Shown piece by piece: positions 16,990-26,187 of a stretch of 45,563 bases of DNA. Every line of letters starts with the position of its first letter. Position 1 is the stretch's first letter. Source of the stretch: Desulfuromonas sp. (lineage in GTDB: Bacteria; Desulfobacterota; Desulfuromonadia; Desulfuromonadales; Desulfuromonadaceae); assembly GCA_021162745.1 (NCBI GenBank), contig JAGGYC010000142.1, forward strand, positions 1-45,563. The letters run 5' to 3'. The position numbers and the translations under genes are program-made. The notes below the pieces were generated by a model, which searched no databases, was not told the DNA's origin, and saw only the letters and a program-made list of their open reading frames with translations.

Positions 16990-17753
16990 TACTTAATACT
17001 CCTGATTTTAATTATTCTTGTTGCAAAGCCGATCATCCCGGCAGCGATGATGAATCCACAGAACAGAATCTGATTCTTTATATTAATGGTTGATACTTCG
17101 CCTTGGTATTGGGCGAGACGATAAATCTTGTCGATATCCCCAAACTGGGGCATGACGCTGACGGAGAGGCCGAAATAGACGGCAATAGCCACCATGAACA
17201 TCCCGAGCATGGTTTCCGGAGTTGCGTTCAGGCGCTTCTGCAGGATATTAAAGAGCGCAATGGAGATAAAATTAATGGCCATGAAGCCGACGTACATCAA
17301 AAAAACTGCCCTAGTTCCATCTTCAGGATAAAAAGAGAGAAGGAATGCCACGCTCATAAAAACCACTGTTCCACAGACGGGGCAAGGTACGGCCATGGTC
17401 AACCACCCGAAGCGCTTCCCGATCGAATCCTTTTCCCCCTCTTCTTTCTTTCCCCGCCTGAGCAGCGCGACACCCCAGATCGACATCAACCCGGCCAGCA
17501 GCAGGTGGAGGGACATACCGGACTTCATAAAGCCCTGCATGGCATCAAAATGCTGCAGGAAGTCGATGCGCTCAATGAATTCCATAGAGACGAAAAAGAG
17601 GAGAAAATAGATCAGACTATGCAGCACCAGTGCCACCGTCTGCGTTTTCCAACCCCGTTTCGCACTCAAAAAATAGCTCAGCCCTACACCGCTCTTAAAA
17701 GCAAAGACGCCGATGCTGAAAAACACCCCCAGCAATAAACTTTTTATTTCCAA
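16989..17753 (-). CDS. DUF2162 multi-pass membrane protein with a CPVC motif
   Basis: A 254-residue protein of the DUF2162 family (putative transporter) with about six to seven hydrophobic helices (for example residues 4-25, 37-56, 79-99, 118-140, 151-170, 182-200, 227-246). Residues 122-128 read VPCPVCG, a C-x-x-C pair (C124, C127) in a membrane helix, which could bind metal or be redox active. The start is TTG at 17753, supported by GGGAGGA about 9 bases before. It lies between the CobN-like gene and the ExbB-like gene in the same operon and corresponds to hmuT of Bacteroidetes haem loci by order. Function unknown; transfer of released metal or of the macrocycle is an inference. Confidence 0.75.
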   Translation of the reverse strand: MEIKSLLLGVFFSIGVFAFKSGVGLSYFLSAKRGWKTQTVALVLHSLIYFLLFFVSMEFIERIDFLQHFDAMQGFMKSGMSLHLLLAGLMSIWGVALLRRGKKEEGEKDSIGKRFGWLTMAVPCPVCGTVVFMSVAFLLSFYPEDGTRAVFLMYVGFMAINFISIALFNILQKRLNATPETMLGMFMVAIAVYFGLSVSVMPQFGDIDKIYRLAQYQGEVSTINIKNQILFCGFIIAAGMIGFATRIIKIRSIK

Positions 17754-17795
17754 AAGATTTTTCCTCCCAAATTCTCCAAAGAAACCGTCGTCGGC

Positions 17796-20700
17796 TTACC
17801 CCTCGCTCCGTGAGCGCCGACGGTGCCGAATCCCCAAAACCACCGCGAGCATGATTCCAAGAACAAAGAGGGAAGCAAGCCACTGCACCCCAGAAGAGGT
17901 CATCTGCGTCGATTCGTCCTCGTTGCGCACCTCTTCCATCTTGTACCCCTCGACAACATCCTGCTCCTGTCCTTCGTCCGACCGCTGGGCCTTATCCTTT
18001 TGAGGCTGCTGCTGTTGTTCCTGCTCAATCTGTCGTGAACTCTCTTTGACGAATCCCGCCACAAGCTGTTTCTGCAGAGCTTGGTGATCCTCCACCTGTT
18101 GTTCAAGAGTCTTCTGAGCCATCTTTTCGATCGCCATTTTGAAGCGCTCCACCATCTCGGGGCTGAGCACCCCCGGAACGGAGACGATATTTACCACCAT
18201 CTGATTGAGAGCGGGGTTGTTGCAGGTGTGATCGCAACAGGCGACACCTTTTTCCACCATGCTCACGGCGTATTCCACCGCCAGCTTCTGGGTCACCTTT
18301 TCTTCGGCCTGCCAGTAGTCCTTGCGCACCGCCTCCAGCATGCGAGCAGTCAAGGACTGGTAGGCCCAAGGGTTATTTTTGTTGAAAAACTCCTTCAGTT
18401 CCTGACCGTACTTGTCCTCAACGTAGACCTCGAAGGTCTGCTCCCAGCGCGCCTTGTCCATGGCATCGGGGACCGTCACCTGCCAGCCCCACATATACTC
18501 CACAAACTTAGCCATTTCCCGGGCACCTGCGTAGTTCTCTTTCTTCATCCCCTCGATCCACTCGGGGTTCAAATAGCGGGTCCGCAACTCACGGCCAATG
18601 GTCTTGGCGAGCTTCTCCACCCTAACCTCACCCCGTTTGCGCTGCATGGTCACCCGGGTATCAGGAGCCTGCCCTCGCACATTTTTCACCGCCAACGACA
18701 AGCCACCAAGATACTGAAAGAAATCGTCGTTATCCATGGTGCCGTAGACATTGGAGGAGATGGAATGCACCGCCGTATCTACATCCCGGAGGTTTTCTCG
18801 AAACGCCTGTTTCACCGGGACGCCCCACTTGCCGCCGCCGATGGCAAACTGGCTGCGATTCATGAACACCTTGGAAATCTCTTCATCCGATTCCCAGAAT
18901 CCGGAAGCCCCGACCATTTCAGATACGCCGTTGCCATAGGAGCCTGGTTTTTCGGTGAAAATCCGGAAACGGGACTGCTCTTGTGCCTCCTGTTCGCTCA
19001 TACCGGCCTCTTTCAAGGCCTTCTTGATGCGGGCGGTGTTTTTCACCAGCAGGTTCTCGATATCGGTCTGAACAAGAGCCTTTTGAATCGCCGTGTCGAT
19101 AAATAGAAGCTTGTCAGGAAAAAGATCGCGATAGAGCCCTGAGGGGTTGATGAGAACATCAATCCGGGGCCGACCCAGCTCCTTGCCGGGGATAACGCGG
19201 GTCCCTTTCACTCTGCCGGCGGTATCCCACACCGGCTCTAAGCCGATGAGATAGAGAATGGTGCTTTCGTTGAGCCCCTCGTTGCGGATGGTTTCCACGG
19301 CCCAGAGCACCATGGCCACTTTTTCCGGATACGTTCCGTCCTCCTTCAATTTCTGCTCGATCAGATCGATGGCCGCCTTTTTCCCCAGCTCCCAGGCCGC
19401 TTTTGACGGCACTTTGGCGGGTGAAAAACCGTAGAAGTTTCTCCCGGTGGGGATGGAAGCCCTGTTACGTATGGGATCGTTGCCCTCTGCGGCGGGGATA
19501 TAACGGCCGTTGAGAGCCCGGATGTAGTTATCCATCTCCTGCCGAGCTGAAGCGGCCAGATCTGCTTCCACCCGGGTGCGATCCTCATCGGGGTTGGCTT
19601 TCATGATCAGCGCAACCGTATCTCTGGCCGCCTGTTGCGAATAAGGGGTGCCGAAGGTATGTATCCCGTATGGCAGGCTATTCGTGTCGATTTCATGCAG
19701 GAACCCATCCAGAGCCATTACCGCTTCAGCGTCGAATCGCTCCAGCCCCAGGTCTTTCAACAGGCCCAGTTTTGTGGCCAGAGCACTTAACTCTTCAAGA
19801 TAGGCTGCGGCGGTTGAGCCCCCTCTGGCTTTAGCCAACTCATACTTTTCCATCAACTTTTTGAGTTGGGCATACTCATTGTAGAGATCCGCTTCTTTCA
19901 TGGGAGGGGTCAAATGGCCTATGATCACACCTCGCCCACGACGCTTGGCCTGAATCCCCTCCCCCACGTCATCGATGATGTAGGGATAAATGTTGGGAAT
20001 TGCACCTATCAGCACCTCCGGCGGATCGGATGGAGCCAGGGCCACCTGTTTACCCGGCAACCATTCGTGGGTCGCATGGGTACCCAGATGCACCATGGCG
20101 TCAGCGCCGAATTTTTCCGACAGCCAGAGATACGCGGCAATGTACTGATGATGGGGATAAAGGGTGGGATCGTGATACAGCTTCATGGGGCTGTCACTCC
20201 ATCCCCGGGAGGGTTCCGGCATCAGCACCAAGTTCCCCAGTTTCACCATGGGAAAGATGAGATCGCCATCCTTGGTCATAATCTCGCTGGTTTCCGGTCC
20301 ACCCCACTGAGCCAGCACTTTGCTGCGGAAATCTTCCGGCAGTTTTGCAAACCATAGCTTATATTCCTCTATGGGAACCCGCACTGCGTCACCAGCGGCA
20401 AGCATAGCGTCCAGTTCCCCCGGCGCCCACGAACCGATGTTACGTCCCGTCTTCAGGATCATCTCCTTGATGCTTTTTTCGGTCAGCTTTCCGGTGCCTT
20501 CAACCCGGTAACCTTCCTGACCCATCCGCTTGAGCATCGCCTGAAGGCTGCGGAAAACATTGAGGTAACTGGCCCCGATATTGTGCTTGCCCTGGCTGTG
20601 ATTGTAATAAAGGATGGCCACCTTCTTTTCCGCGTTGGCTTTGCCCTGCAAAGCCGCCCACATTTGCAAACGCGGTAGTAGCATATCAAGGGTTTCGTCG

Positions 20701-21740
20701 ATGGTTGCATAGACATACAAAGTCTTGCCGGTCTGCGGATCAGTATAAGAGCTCTTACCACACAGAAGCGTCGGTTCAATGGCTCCGGCTGTTTCGGGGT
20801 TGTCTACCGCCCAGGCGGTTTCGATGGGAGAAAGTCCGATGGGACTTTTACGCCAGTCGTCGATATCCCCGGCATAGGAGCGAATCACATTGAACACAGG
20901 AATATCCAACTCTTGGATGTCCCGTCTGACCTGTTCGTTCAGGGCAGACCAGAATTTCAAGGTAAAGGCCAGCAACATATCCACCGGTGCCTTGCCGTCA
21001 ACCCGTTTCAGGTATCTGTTCAACACCGGTCCCGGAGAACCAAAGCAAGGCAACACGTTGAATCCGGCCTTTTCAACCTTGCGGATAACCTCTGCAGCCG
21101 CCTCGACCTGGCCTTGCTGCAAGGTGGAGACAAAAAAACAAAGCCCCACCCAGCGGCTGTGCTCAGAATAGCCGGCGCTGGTGGCATACCAGGCCTTGTA
21201 ATCCTGCAACGAAGAAAACCGCTGCGGCGCGTCAGGGTGGTAGAGGCAATCATTCTCAATGAGCTGCAGCGAACCATAGCTGACCGCCGGGTCGATCTTT
21301 TTGTGAACCGCCAGCCGCACCATGTTGGCGACATTGTCAACGCTTAAGTTGTCGAAGTAGGCACTGATCTGGGGATCAAATACAAACCCCTGCTTCTGCA
21401 GCGCCTTATCATCCCGAGAACCACGCAGGGCATAAATGGTCCGCCCTGCGACCAACCCTTCTTTTATCAGATAGTCACTTAGGGAAGGACTCATCACATC
21501 GACAAGAATCACGGAAGAATTGGCAAGAAACGATCGCGGCTGCGAGTTGTCCGTTAACTCGTTGAGGGTAAAAAAACGCGCATCGATGGATGACGGCAGA
21601 TCGAGGGACTGCAGCGCCTGTTGGGCCAGGTAGCTGTTGGTCTCAATCACCAGCAGGGAAAGTTTTCCGGCCAGGGTGATAGTCGGCGTCAAAACAACGA
21701 GCAAGAAGGCGATCAGGAAAAGTCGTTTCATATAAATCAT
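17796..21740 (-). CDS. Exported, membrane-anchored CobN-like chelatase (HmuS type)
   Basis: A 1314-residue member of the CobN/BchH large chelatase subunit family. The core motif HLGTHATHEWLPGKQ lies near residue 549, followed by IIDDVGEGIQAKRRGRG, both characteristic of CobN; NPSGLYRDLFPDKL and WESDEEISKVFMNRSQFAIG are further family landmarks. Unlike cytoplasmic CobN it has a signal peptide (MKRLFLIAFLLVVLTPTITLAG) and a C-terminal helix (1285-1304) followed by RHRRRSRSEG, so the body should face the periplasm. A Gln-rich segment (about 1240-1265) precedes the anchor. No CobS/CobT or ChlI/ChlD ATPase is present nearby. Family knowledge: HmuS-like proteins remove iron from haem; CobN inserts cobalt. 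Here B12-related neighbours leave both options open. Confidence 0.88.
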   Translation of the reverse strand: MIYMKRLFLIAFLLVVLTPTITLAGKLSLLVIETNSYLAQQALQSLDLPSSIDARFFTLNELTDNSQPRSFLANSSVILVDVMSPSLSDYLIKEGLVAGRTIYALRGSRDDKALQKQGFVFDPQISAYFDNLSVDNVANMVRLAVHKKIDPAVSYGSLQLIENDCLYHPDAPQRFSSLQDYKAWYATSAGYSEHSRWVGLCFFVSTLQQGQVEAAAEVIRKVEKAGFNVLPCFGSPGPVLNRYLKRVDGKAPVDMLLAFTLKFWSALNEQVRRDIQELDIPVFNVIRSYAGDIDDWRKSPIGLSPIETAWAVDNPETAGAIEPTLLCGKSSYTDPQTGKTLYVYATIDETLDMLLPRLQMWAALQGKANAEKKVAILYYNHSQGKHNIGASYLNVFRSLQAMLKRMGQEGYRVEGTGKLTEKSIKEMILKTGRNIGSWAPGELDAMLAAGDAVRVPIEEYKLWFAKLPEDFRSKVLAQWGGPETSEIMTKDGDLIFPMVKLGNLVLMPEPSRGWSDSPMKLYHDPTLYPHHQYIAAYLWLSEKFGADAMVHLGTHATHEWLPGKQVALAPSDPPEVLIGAIPNIYPYIIDDVGEGIQAKRRGRGVIIGHLTPPMKEADLYNEYAQLKKLMEKYELAKARGGSTAAAYLEELSALATKLGLLKDLGLERFDAEAVMALDGFLHEIDTNSLPYGIHTFGTPYSQQAARDTVALIMKANPDEDRTRVEADLAASARQEMDNYIRALNGRYIPAAEGNDPIRNRASIPTGRNFYGFSPAKVPSKAAWELGKKAAIDLIEQKLKEDGTYPEKVAMVLWAVETIRNEGLNESTILYLIGLEPVWDTAGRVKGTRVIPGKELGRPRIDVLINPSGLYRDLFPDKLLFIDTAIQKALVQTDIENLLVKNTARIKKALKEAGMSEQEAQEQSRFRIFTEKPGSYGNGVSEMVGASGFWESDEEISKVFMNRSQFAIGGGKWGVPVKQAFRENLRDVDTAVHSISSNVYGTMDNDDFFQYLGGLSLAVKNVRGQAPDTRVTMQRKRGEVRVEKLAKTIGRELRTRYLNPEWIEGMKKENYAGAREMAKFVEYMWGWQVTVPDAMDKARWEQTFEVYVEDKYGQELKEFFNKNNPWAYQSLTARMLEAVRKDYWQAEEKVTQKLAVEYAVSMVEKGVACCDHTCNNPALNQMVVNIVSVPGVLSPEMVERFKMAIEKMAQKTLEQQVEDHQALQKQLVAGFVKESSRQIEQEQQQQPQKDKAQRSDEGQEQDVVEGYKMEEVRNEDESTQMTSSGVQWLASLFVLGIMLAVVLGIRHRRRSRSEG

Positions 21741-21827
21741 CCCGGTCAGGGCACGGCGAACCGTGCCCTGATTTATGTAGTCAACAGGTCAGAATACGGC
21801 AGGCAGATCAAGCCCCCTCTTCCAATG

Positions 21828-23840
21828 TCAATGGGCCTGGAAACAGATCCCGTTCATAAGACTGTTGAGGGCCTTATGCAGCACAACCGGCAGGCCATCC
21901 AGCTCAATCAGGTCTGTCATCGGTCCGATCGGCCGACCGGCGATCTCCTGCGCAATGGCATTGCACCACATGTCAAAGGCCCCGAGGTCGCTGACCAGGC
22001 CCTTTTCGTAATCGTCACTGATGGTAAAGGCCGCTTCGATAAAGTTGGCGTAGCGCGATTGCAGCAGCAGATCCTCCAAAGCGGCGATGCGCTCTTTGCG
22101 GGTCATGCCGTTCTCGCATGTCTCGCTGACGACAAGGCTATGGGGGCTGATCTTCCGCTCTTTGAGGCGACGGAACACCGTGCGCTCACCGACAATGCCG
22201 TTCTGCTTGTACACCGCTTCGCGCACCCCCGCGTAAACCGCTTTGGAGATCAGCTCACCCATCTTGGTGTGTCCCCCGGCGTTTTCGATGAGGGTTCCCG
22301 TTCCCTGAACCACCAGAACGTTGTCGGTGCCTGTTCCGGTCGCTTTGTAAATCCGGGCGCTATAACTGCTGCGGATGTCCATGTCCATCAGGGCGGCGGT
22401 TTTTGCTTCGGTCGCTGAGATAATCGCCCGGGTCATGGCCCGTAGGGCAAGCTGCATGTTGGTCATGATGAGGACATTGATCGTCCCCGGCTCGTAATAG
22501 CCGCCCAGATCTTTCGACATGCGCAGGGCGTTGTGCTCAACCCCGGCGGTGACCAGCGCAAACACTTCCATGTCCTGATATTTCTCGCTTTTGACGGCCA
22601 GATTGTCCATGTCCGCACCGGTAAACAAAAAGCAACCCGTCTCCTGCGACACGTCAATGGCGTCATAGGTTTCGGCACGGGACACTTTAAGCCCCTTTTT
22701 GTGCAGCATATTCCAACAGGGCGGGGGAGTATAATTGTTGCCGACGGTCATGATGCCGCTTCGCTGCCCCTCCAGGGTGGAGACCACCGTCATGGGCTGT
22801 TTGAAGTCGACGATGAGACTTTTGTAGCCGAAGTCGTTGATATTGCTATAAGCAATGCGCGCATCCTTGACGTACGGCAGCTCCAGATCGATGGGACGGG
22901 TCCGCGTGACACCGGTTTCAAGAACCAAGTTATCGGCGTCGGAAAATTCCTCCTCGTAAATATTGGCGGAAAGCCATTTGACGAAATAACCGATATTGGT
23001 CGCGGCACGGCAGGTCAGCTCGCAGGGGTAGCTGAAAAAGCATTTATCGGCAACGGCGGGAACATCCTTCCAGCCGGGCTGGGTCAACAGCGGGATGGCC
23101 GCCGCCTTATCGTTTCCGCAGCCGTAAAGAACCTGGGGATTGTAATTCGTCCACTCCTCTTCAGTGACCTCAACCACATTCCCCTGCTTGCCAAAGTGGG
23201 GAGCAATTCCCCCGGCGGCGGCAATGAGTTCATTCTGAAAGGTATCTTCTCCGGGGGTCATGATGGAGTCACTGCACATGACACGCATCACCCTTTTCCG
23301 TTTTTCAGCCGGGATCTTGGCCACCTTCGCGGCAATGAGGCGCAGCTCTTCCTGGTTCTTCTTGACCAGGCACACCGCGTCCTCTTTTCGGTCAAAGGTG
23401 TCGCCGAGAAGCAAAATGTTTTCAAAGGCGTCGTCAAGGGAATGAGGTTCAAGGGCAATAAGCGGGATATTCTCCTTACTGAAGCGCTGGCGAACCCCCT
23501 TCTGCAGGGAGGAATAGAAAATCACATCGGGCTTGAGCTGCGCCACCCGGTCCAGGTTCGGGGTAAAGAAGCCGCCCACAGTCTGCTTACCCGCCGTCTG
23601 AGGAGGATAGGTGCTGTGGTAAGTGATGGCAGTGACCGCATCTTGAGCCCCGAGCCGCAGAATCGTTTCGGTGATGGAGGGGACCAGGGAAACAGCCCGT
23701 TGGGGCCGTTCCGCAATGGTGATGTTCTGCCCCTGGCTGTCGGTAAAGGTGACCGGGTAAGCAAAGACCACTGCGGTGCTCAAAAAAGCAACGATGAAGA
23801 AAACGGATGACAACAAGTTTTTAAATGAAGTGTTCAACAT
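21828..23840 (-). CDS. Exported BtuF-CbiZ fusion: corrinoid binding plus amidohydrolase
   Basis: A 670-residue two-domain protein. Residues 1-27 are a signal peptide (SSVFFIVAFLSTAVVFA). Residues about 28-310 form a BtuF/FepB-type binding domain (ERPQRAVSLVPSITETILRL, LKPDVIFYS, WKDVPAV). Residues about 330-560 match CbiZ, adenosylcobinamide amidohydrolase: VTAGVEHNALR near 429, GTINVLIMTNMQLALRAMTR, TEAKTAALMD, KATGTGTDNVLVVQGTG near 500 and GHTKMGELISKAVYAGVREA. A further 120 residues follow. CbiZ normally cleaves the side chain of adenosylcobinamide to give cobyric acid for salvage; here it would act in the periplasm. The ATG at 23840 is preferred to the TTG before it (GGGAG upstream). It is followed 88 bases later by the CobN-like gene. 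Confidence 0.85.
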   Translation of the reverse strand: MLNTSFKNLLSSVFFIVAFLSTAVVFAYPVTFTDSQGQNITIAERPQRAVSLVPSITETILRLGAQDAVTAITYHSTYPPQTAGKQTVGGFFTPNLDRVAQLKPDVIFYSSLQKGVRQRFSKENIPLIALEPHSLDDAFENILLLGDTFDRKEDAVCLVKKNQEELRLIAAKVAKIPAEKRKRVMRVMCSDSIMTPGEDTFQNELIAAAGGIAPHFGKQGNVVEVTEEEWTNYNPQVLYGCGNDKAAAIPLLTQPGWKDVPAVADKCFFSYPCELTCRAATNIGYFVKWLSANIYEEEFSDADNLVLETGVTRTRPIDLELPYVKDARIAYSNINDFGYKSLIVDFKQPMTVVSTLEGQRSGIMTVGNNYTPPPCWNMLHKKGLKVSRAETYDAIDVSQETGCFLFTGADMDNLAVKSEKYQDMEVFALVTAGVEHNALRMSKDLGGYYEPGTINVLIMTNMQLALRAMTRAIISATEAKTAALMDMDIRSSYSARIYKATGTGTDNVLVVQGTGTLIENAGGHTKMGELISKAVYAGVREAVYKQNGIVGERTVFRRLKERKISPHSLVVSETCENGMTRKERIAALEDLLLQSRYANFIEAAFTISDDYEKGLVSDLGAFDMWCNAIAQEIAGRPIGPMTDLIELDGLPVVLHKALNSLMNGICFQAH

Positions 23841-24030
23841 CAAATCTCCCGGAAGGGTCGATCGGCCCGTTCATGGAATCCCCTGAAAAACAGATCGCCC
23901 GTCCGTCCACGGCAAGCCGACCTATCTCGGCATTCATGGCGTGCATTCAAAGAATCCATCGTATGAAACCATTACGGGATGGCCAAGCAAGCAGCGCAAT
24001 GGCCTCGAATCTATTTCTTGAATTTAAACA

Positions 24031-24061
24031 GCCAGGCCGAGGTGTTACGCCCCGGCCTGGC
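24031..24061 (-). terminator. Hairpin after btuB
   Basis: GCCAGGCCGAGG and CCCCGGCCTGGC form a 12 bp stem with one mismatch, 28 bases after the btuB stop codon, followed on the minus strand by CTGTTTAAATT. This would reduce read-through into the BtuF-CbiZ operon, which then needs its own promoter in 23844-24030, where no clear one was seen. Confidence 0.55.
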
Positions 24062-24088
24062 CAGTCGATCAACGTGCGTTGACAAGTC

Positions 24089-26053
24089 TTAGTAGGTGTA
24101 TTTCAACCCAACAAAGAACGTTCTGCCCGGCATGGGATAACCGAGGACATACGCATAGTCCTTATCAAACAGGTTGTCGATCTCCCCTCTCAGCGACAGG
24201 GCGCCTGCCCCTTCCTTCTGGAAGAGTTCCTTTTCGAGGGTCAAATCGGCAATAGTAAAACCACCTTTTTTCACATCACTATAAGGCCAGCTAGAGTAAT
24301 CGGTTACGGTCTGCTCACCGGTATAAGCGAAATTCAGCTTGGCATTGAAGCCGTTGAGATCGCTGAACTTCAGACCGTAAGAGGCATTGATATCCGAGAT
24401 GTAGAGCAGATCGTCGCCAGTTTCATCATCTTCATATTCGTCGAGGTAGACAATGTTGCCATAGGCTTCCAGCCCGAAGCCCCAAGAGAACAGGGCGCCA
24501 AGATCCGTTGAGAAATCCCCTTCGCAGCCTCTGATGGTCGCTTCGCCGAGATTTTTCCAAGTCTTGACACCATCATGTTTAACCGAAACGATCTTATCCT
24601 CGAAATCGGTGTAGAAGTAGGTCACTGAAGCCTTAGAGGCGTCAAAGATGAAATCGACGCCCGCTTCATAGGTTTTACTTTTTTCAGGATCCAGATCCGG
24701 ATTCCCCAGGTAGTGAGTACTGCCGGAGACGTAATCCGCTGACAGTTGGTCGGCATCGGGAATCACGAAGGCTTCACCGTAGTTCACGCGCAATTTCACG
24801 TTGTCGTTCAGCAGATAGGCCACACCGGCGGTCACGTTCAGATCGTCATCATCCTGCTCGCCACCGCTATCACCCGACATATCCAGTTCGTAGCTGTCAA
24901 AACGCAGGCCACCGGTGAAGATCAGGCGGTCATTGAGGAATTTTGTCTTGCCAAGCAGGATGTACGCCAGGCTGTCATACTCGGTTTCCATGGCGCTCCA
25001 GGAGGTATCCACCTCATAGTCGGCCCAATCAATGCCCGCCGTCAGCAGGGTGGAGCCGAAGTTGCCGGTCACTTGCGCCTGGGCGCCCTGGCTGTCGGTA
25101 TCCCGTTTAGAAGGGATGCCGTTATCCCAAAAGGTGGGGTTGCTGGCAACGGGATCGTGCCATTCGGATGTATCTTCGCCGAAGAAATAACGACCCATCC
25201 AAGAGAAACGCTTATCGGCCGTCGCCCCTTCATAGGTGAAATCGACGGAATGGTTCTCTTTGTTGGAGAAATTATCGAGGTCGTTCTTGGCAATGTTGCC
25301 GGGATTACCGGCCTTATCGGAGTCAAAATCGGTGTAGATGATGCCAAAGCGGTTGTTCGGCAGAAACTCATAACCAAGGTTTACACTGGCATTGGTTCTT
25401 TTATCATAGCCGGTGTTGTGGAACTTGTCGCCGTCACCGGTATCGTAGTCATCCATGGAGGATTCACTGATGCTACCGGAAAAATCGACCCCTTTGACTT
25501 TAGCTGAAAATCCTACGCTCATCTCTTCATAACCGTAGCTTCCCAAGCCGCCTTCGACAAAGAACTCGGGCACGTCTTTACCCTGCTTGGTAATGACGTT
25601 GATAACGCCACCCATACCGGCCGAACCATACTGCACACCGGCGGGGCCACGAATAATTTCAACCCGTTCGATATTCTTGGTCATGATCTGGGCCAGGTTG
25701 CCGGTGCCGGAGCGTCTGCCATCAAGCAGCAACAGAATGTGACCACGCAAATCGTTGCCGTGGCTTTCGGTTTTGAAGCCACGGATACCGACGGAGGTCA
25801 GAGACCCCGGGTACTTATGGATATGGCCGACATTCAGGTCCGCCAGCAGGTCACCAAGATCCCTCGCCGAAGAGGATTTGATCTCCTCTTGAGAGATGAC
25901 AACGATGTTGGCAGTAACATCTTTTTTACTTTCTTCCACCCTGCTGGCGGTAATGACCATTTCGTCCAGGGTTGTGGCGGCCATGCCAGCCAGGGCGGCG
26001 CCCGGCAGAGCCATAGCCGCCAAGAGTGCGGATAAAACCAACTTCTTTTTCAT
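24089..26053 (-). CDS. btuB: TonB-dependent cobalamin receptor (BtuB-like)
   Basis: A 654-residue outer-membrane receptor. The start at 26053 is chosen because GGAGG lies upstream and it begins a clean signal peptide (MKKKLVLSALLAAMALPGAALA). A TonB-box-like TTLDEMVITASR follows, then the plug domain (VVISQEEIKSSSARDLGDLL, GHILLLLDGRR, IERVEIIRGPAGVQYGS, GGVINVITK) and the barrel, ending KYTY. A FVIPDADQLSADYVSG..GNPDLDPEKS stretch is in the region conserved in BtuB. The B12 riboswitch and terminator immediately upstream are the strongest evidence for corrinoid transport. It is the first gene after the riboswitch in the minus-strand island. Confidence 0.9.
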   Translation of the reverse strand: MKKKLVLSALLAAMALPGAALAGMAATTLDEMVITASRVEESKKDVTANIVVISQEEIKSSSARDLGDLLADLNVGHIHKYPGSLTSVGIRGFKTESHGNDLRGHILLLLDGRRSGTGNLAQIMTKNIERVEIIRGPAGVQYGSAGMGGVINVITKQGKDVPEFFVEGGLGSYGYEEMSVGFSAKVKGVDFSGSISESSMDDYDTGDGDKFHNTGYDKRTNASVNLGYEFLPNNRFGIIYTDFDSDKAGNPGNIAKNDLDNFSNKENHSVDFTYEGATADKRFSWMGRYFFGEDTSEWHDPVASNPTFWDNGIPSKRDTDSQGAQAQVTGNFGSTLLTAGIDWADYEVDTSWSAMETEYDSLAYILLGKTKFLNDRLIFTGGLRFDSYELDMSGDSGGEQDDDDLNVTAGVAYLLNDNVKLRVNYGEAFVIPDADQLSADYVSGSTHYLGNPDLDPEKSKTYEAGVDFIFDASKASVTYFYTDFEDKIVSVKHDGVKTWKNLGEATIRGCEGDFSTDLGALFSWGFGLEAYGNIVYLDEYEDDETGDDLLYISDINASYGLKFSDLNGFNAKLNFAYTGEQTVTDYSSWPYSDVKKGGFTIADLTLEKELFQKEGAGALSLRGEIDNLFDKDYAYVLGYPMPGRTFFVGLKYTY

Positions 26054-26088
26054 ACTTCTGTGCCTCCAGAAAATGATATTTCCGGGGT

Positions 26089-26129
26089 AAAAAAAATCCC
26101 CGGATCGTAATAATACGACCTGAGGATTT
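26089..26129 (-). terminator. Riboswitch-controlled intrinsic terminator before btuB
   Basis: On the minus strand, AAATCCTCAGGTCGTA and TACGATCCGGGGATTT form a 16 bp stem (one mismatch, G-U pairs) with a 4-base loop, followed by eight T. It lies between the B12 aptamer and the btuB ATG, so it is the expected expression platform: closed when B12 binds. Confidence 0.85.
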
Positions 26130-26187
26130 CCCTTTTTTATCCACAAGTATGCTGCCGACACTTGTCCAGAGAATCGGCAAATATAAC

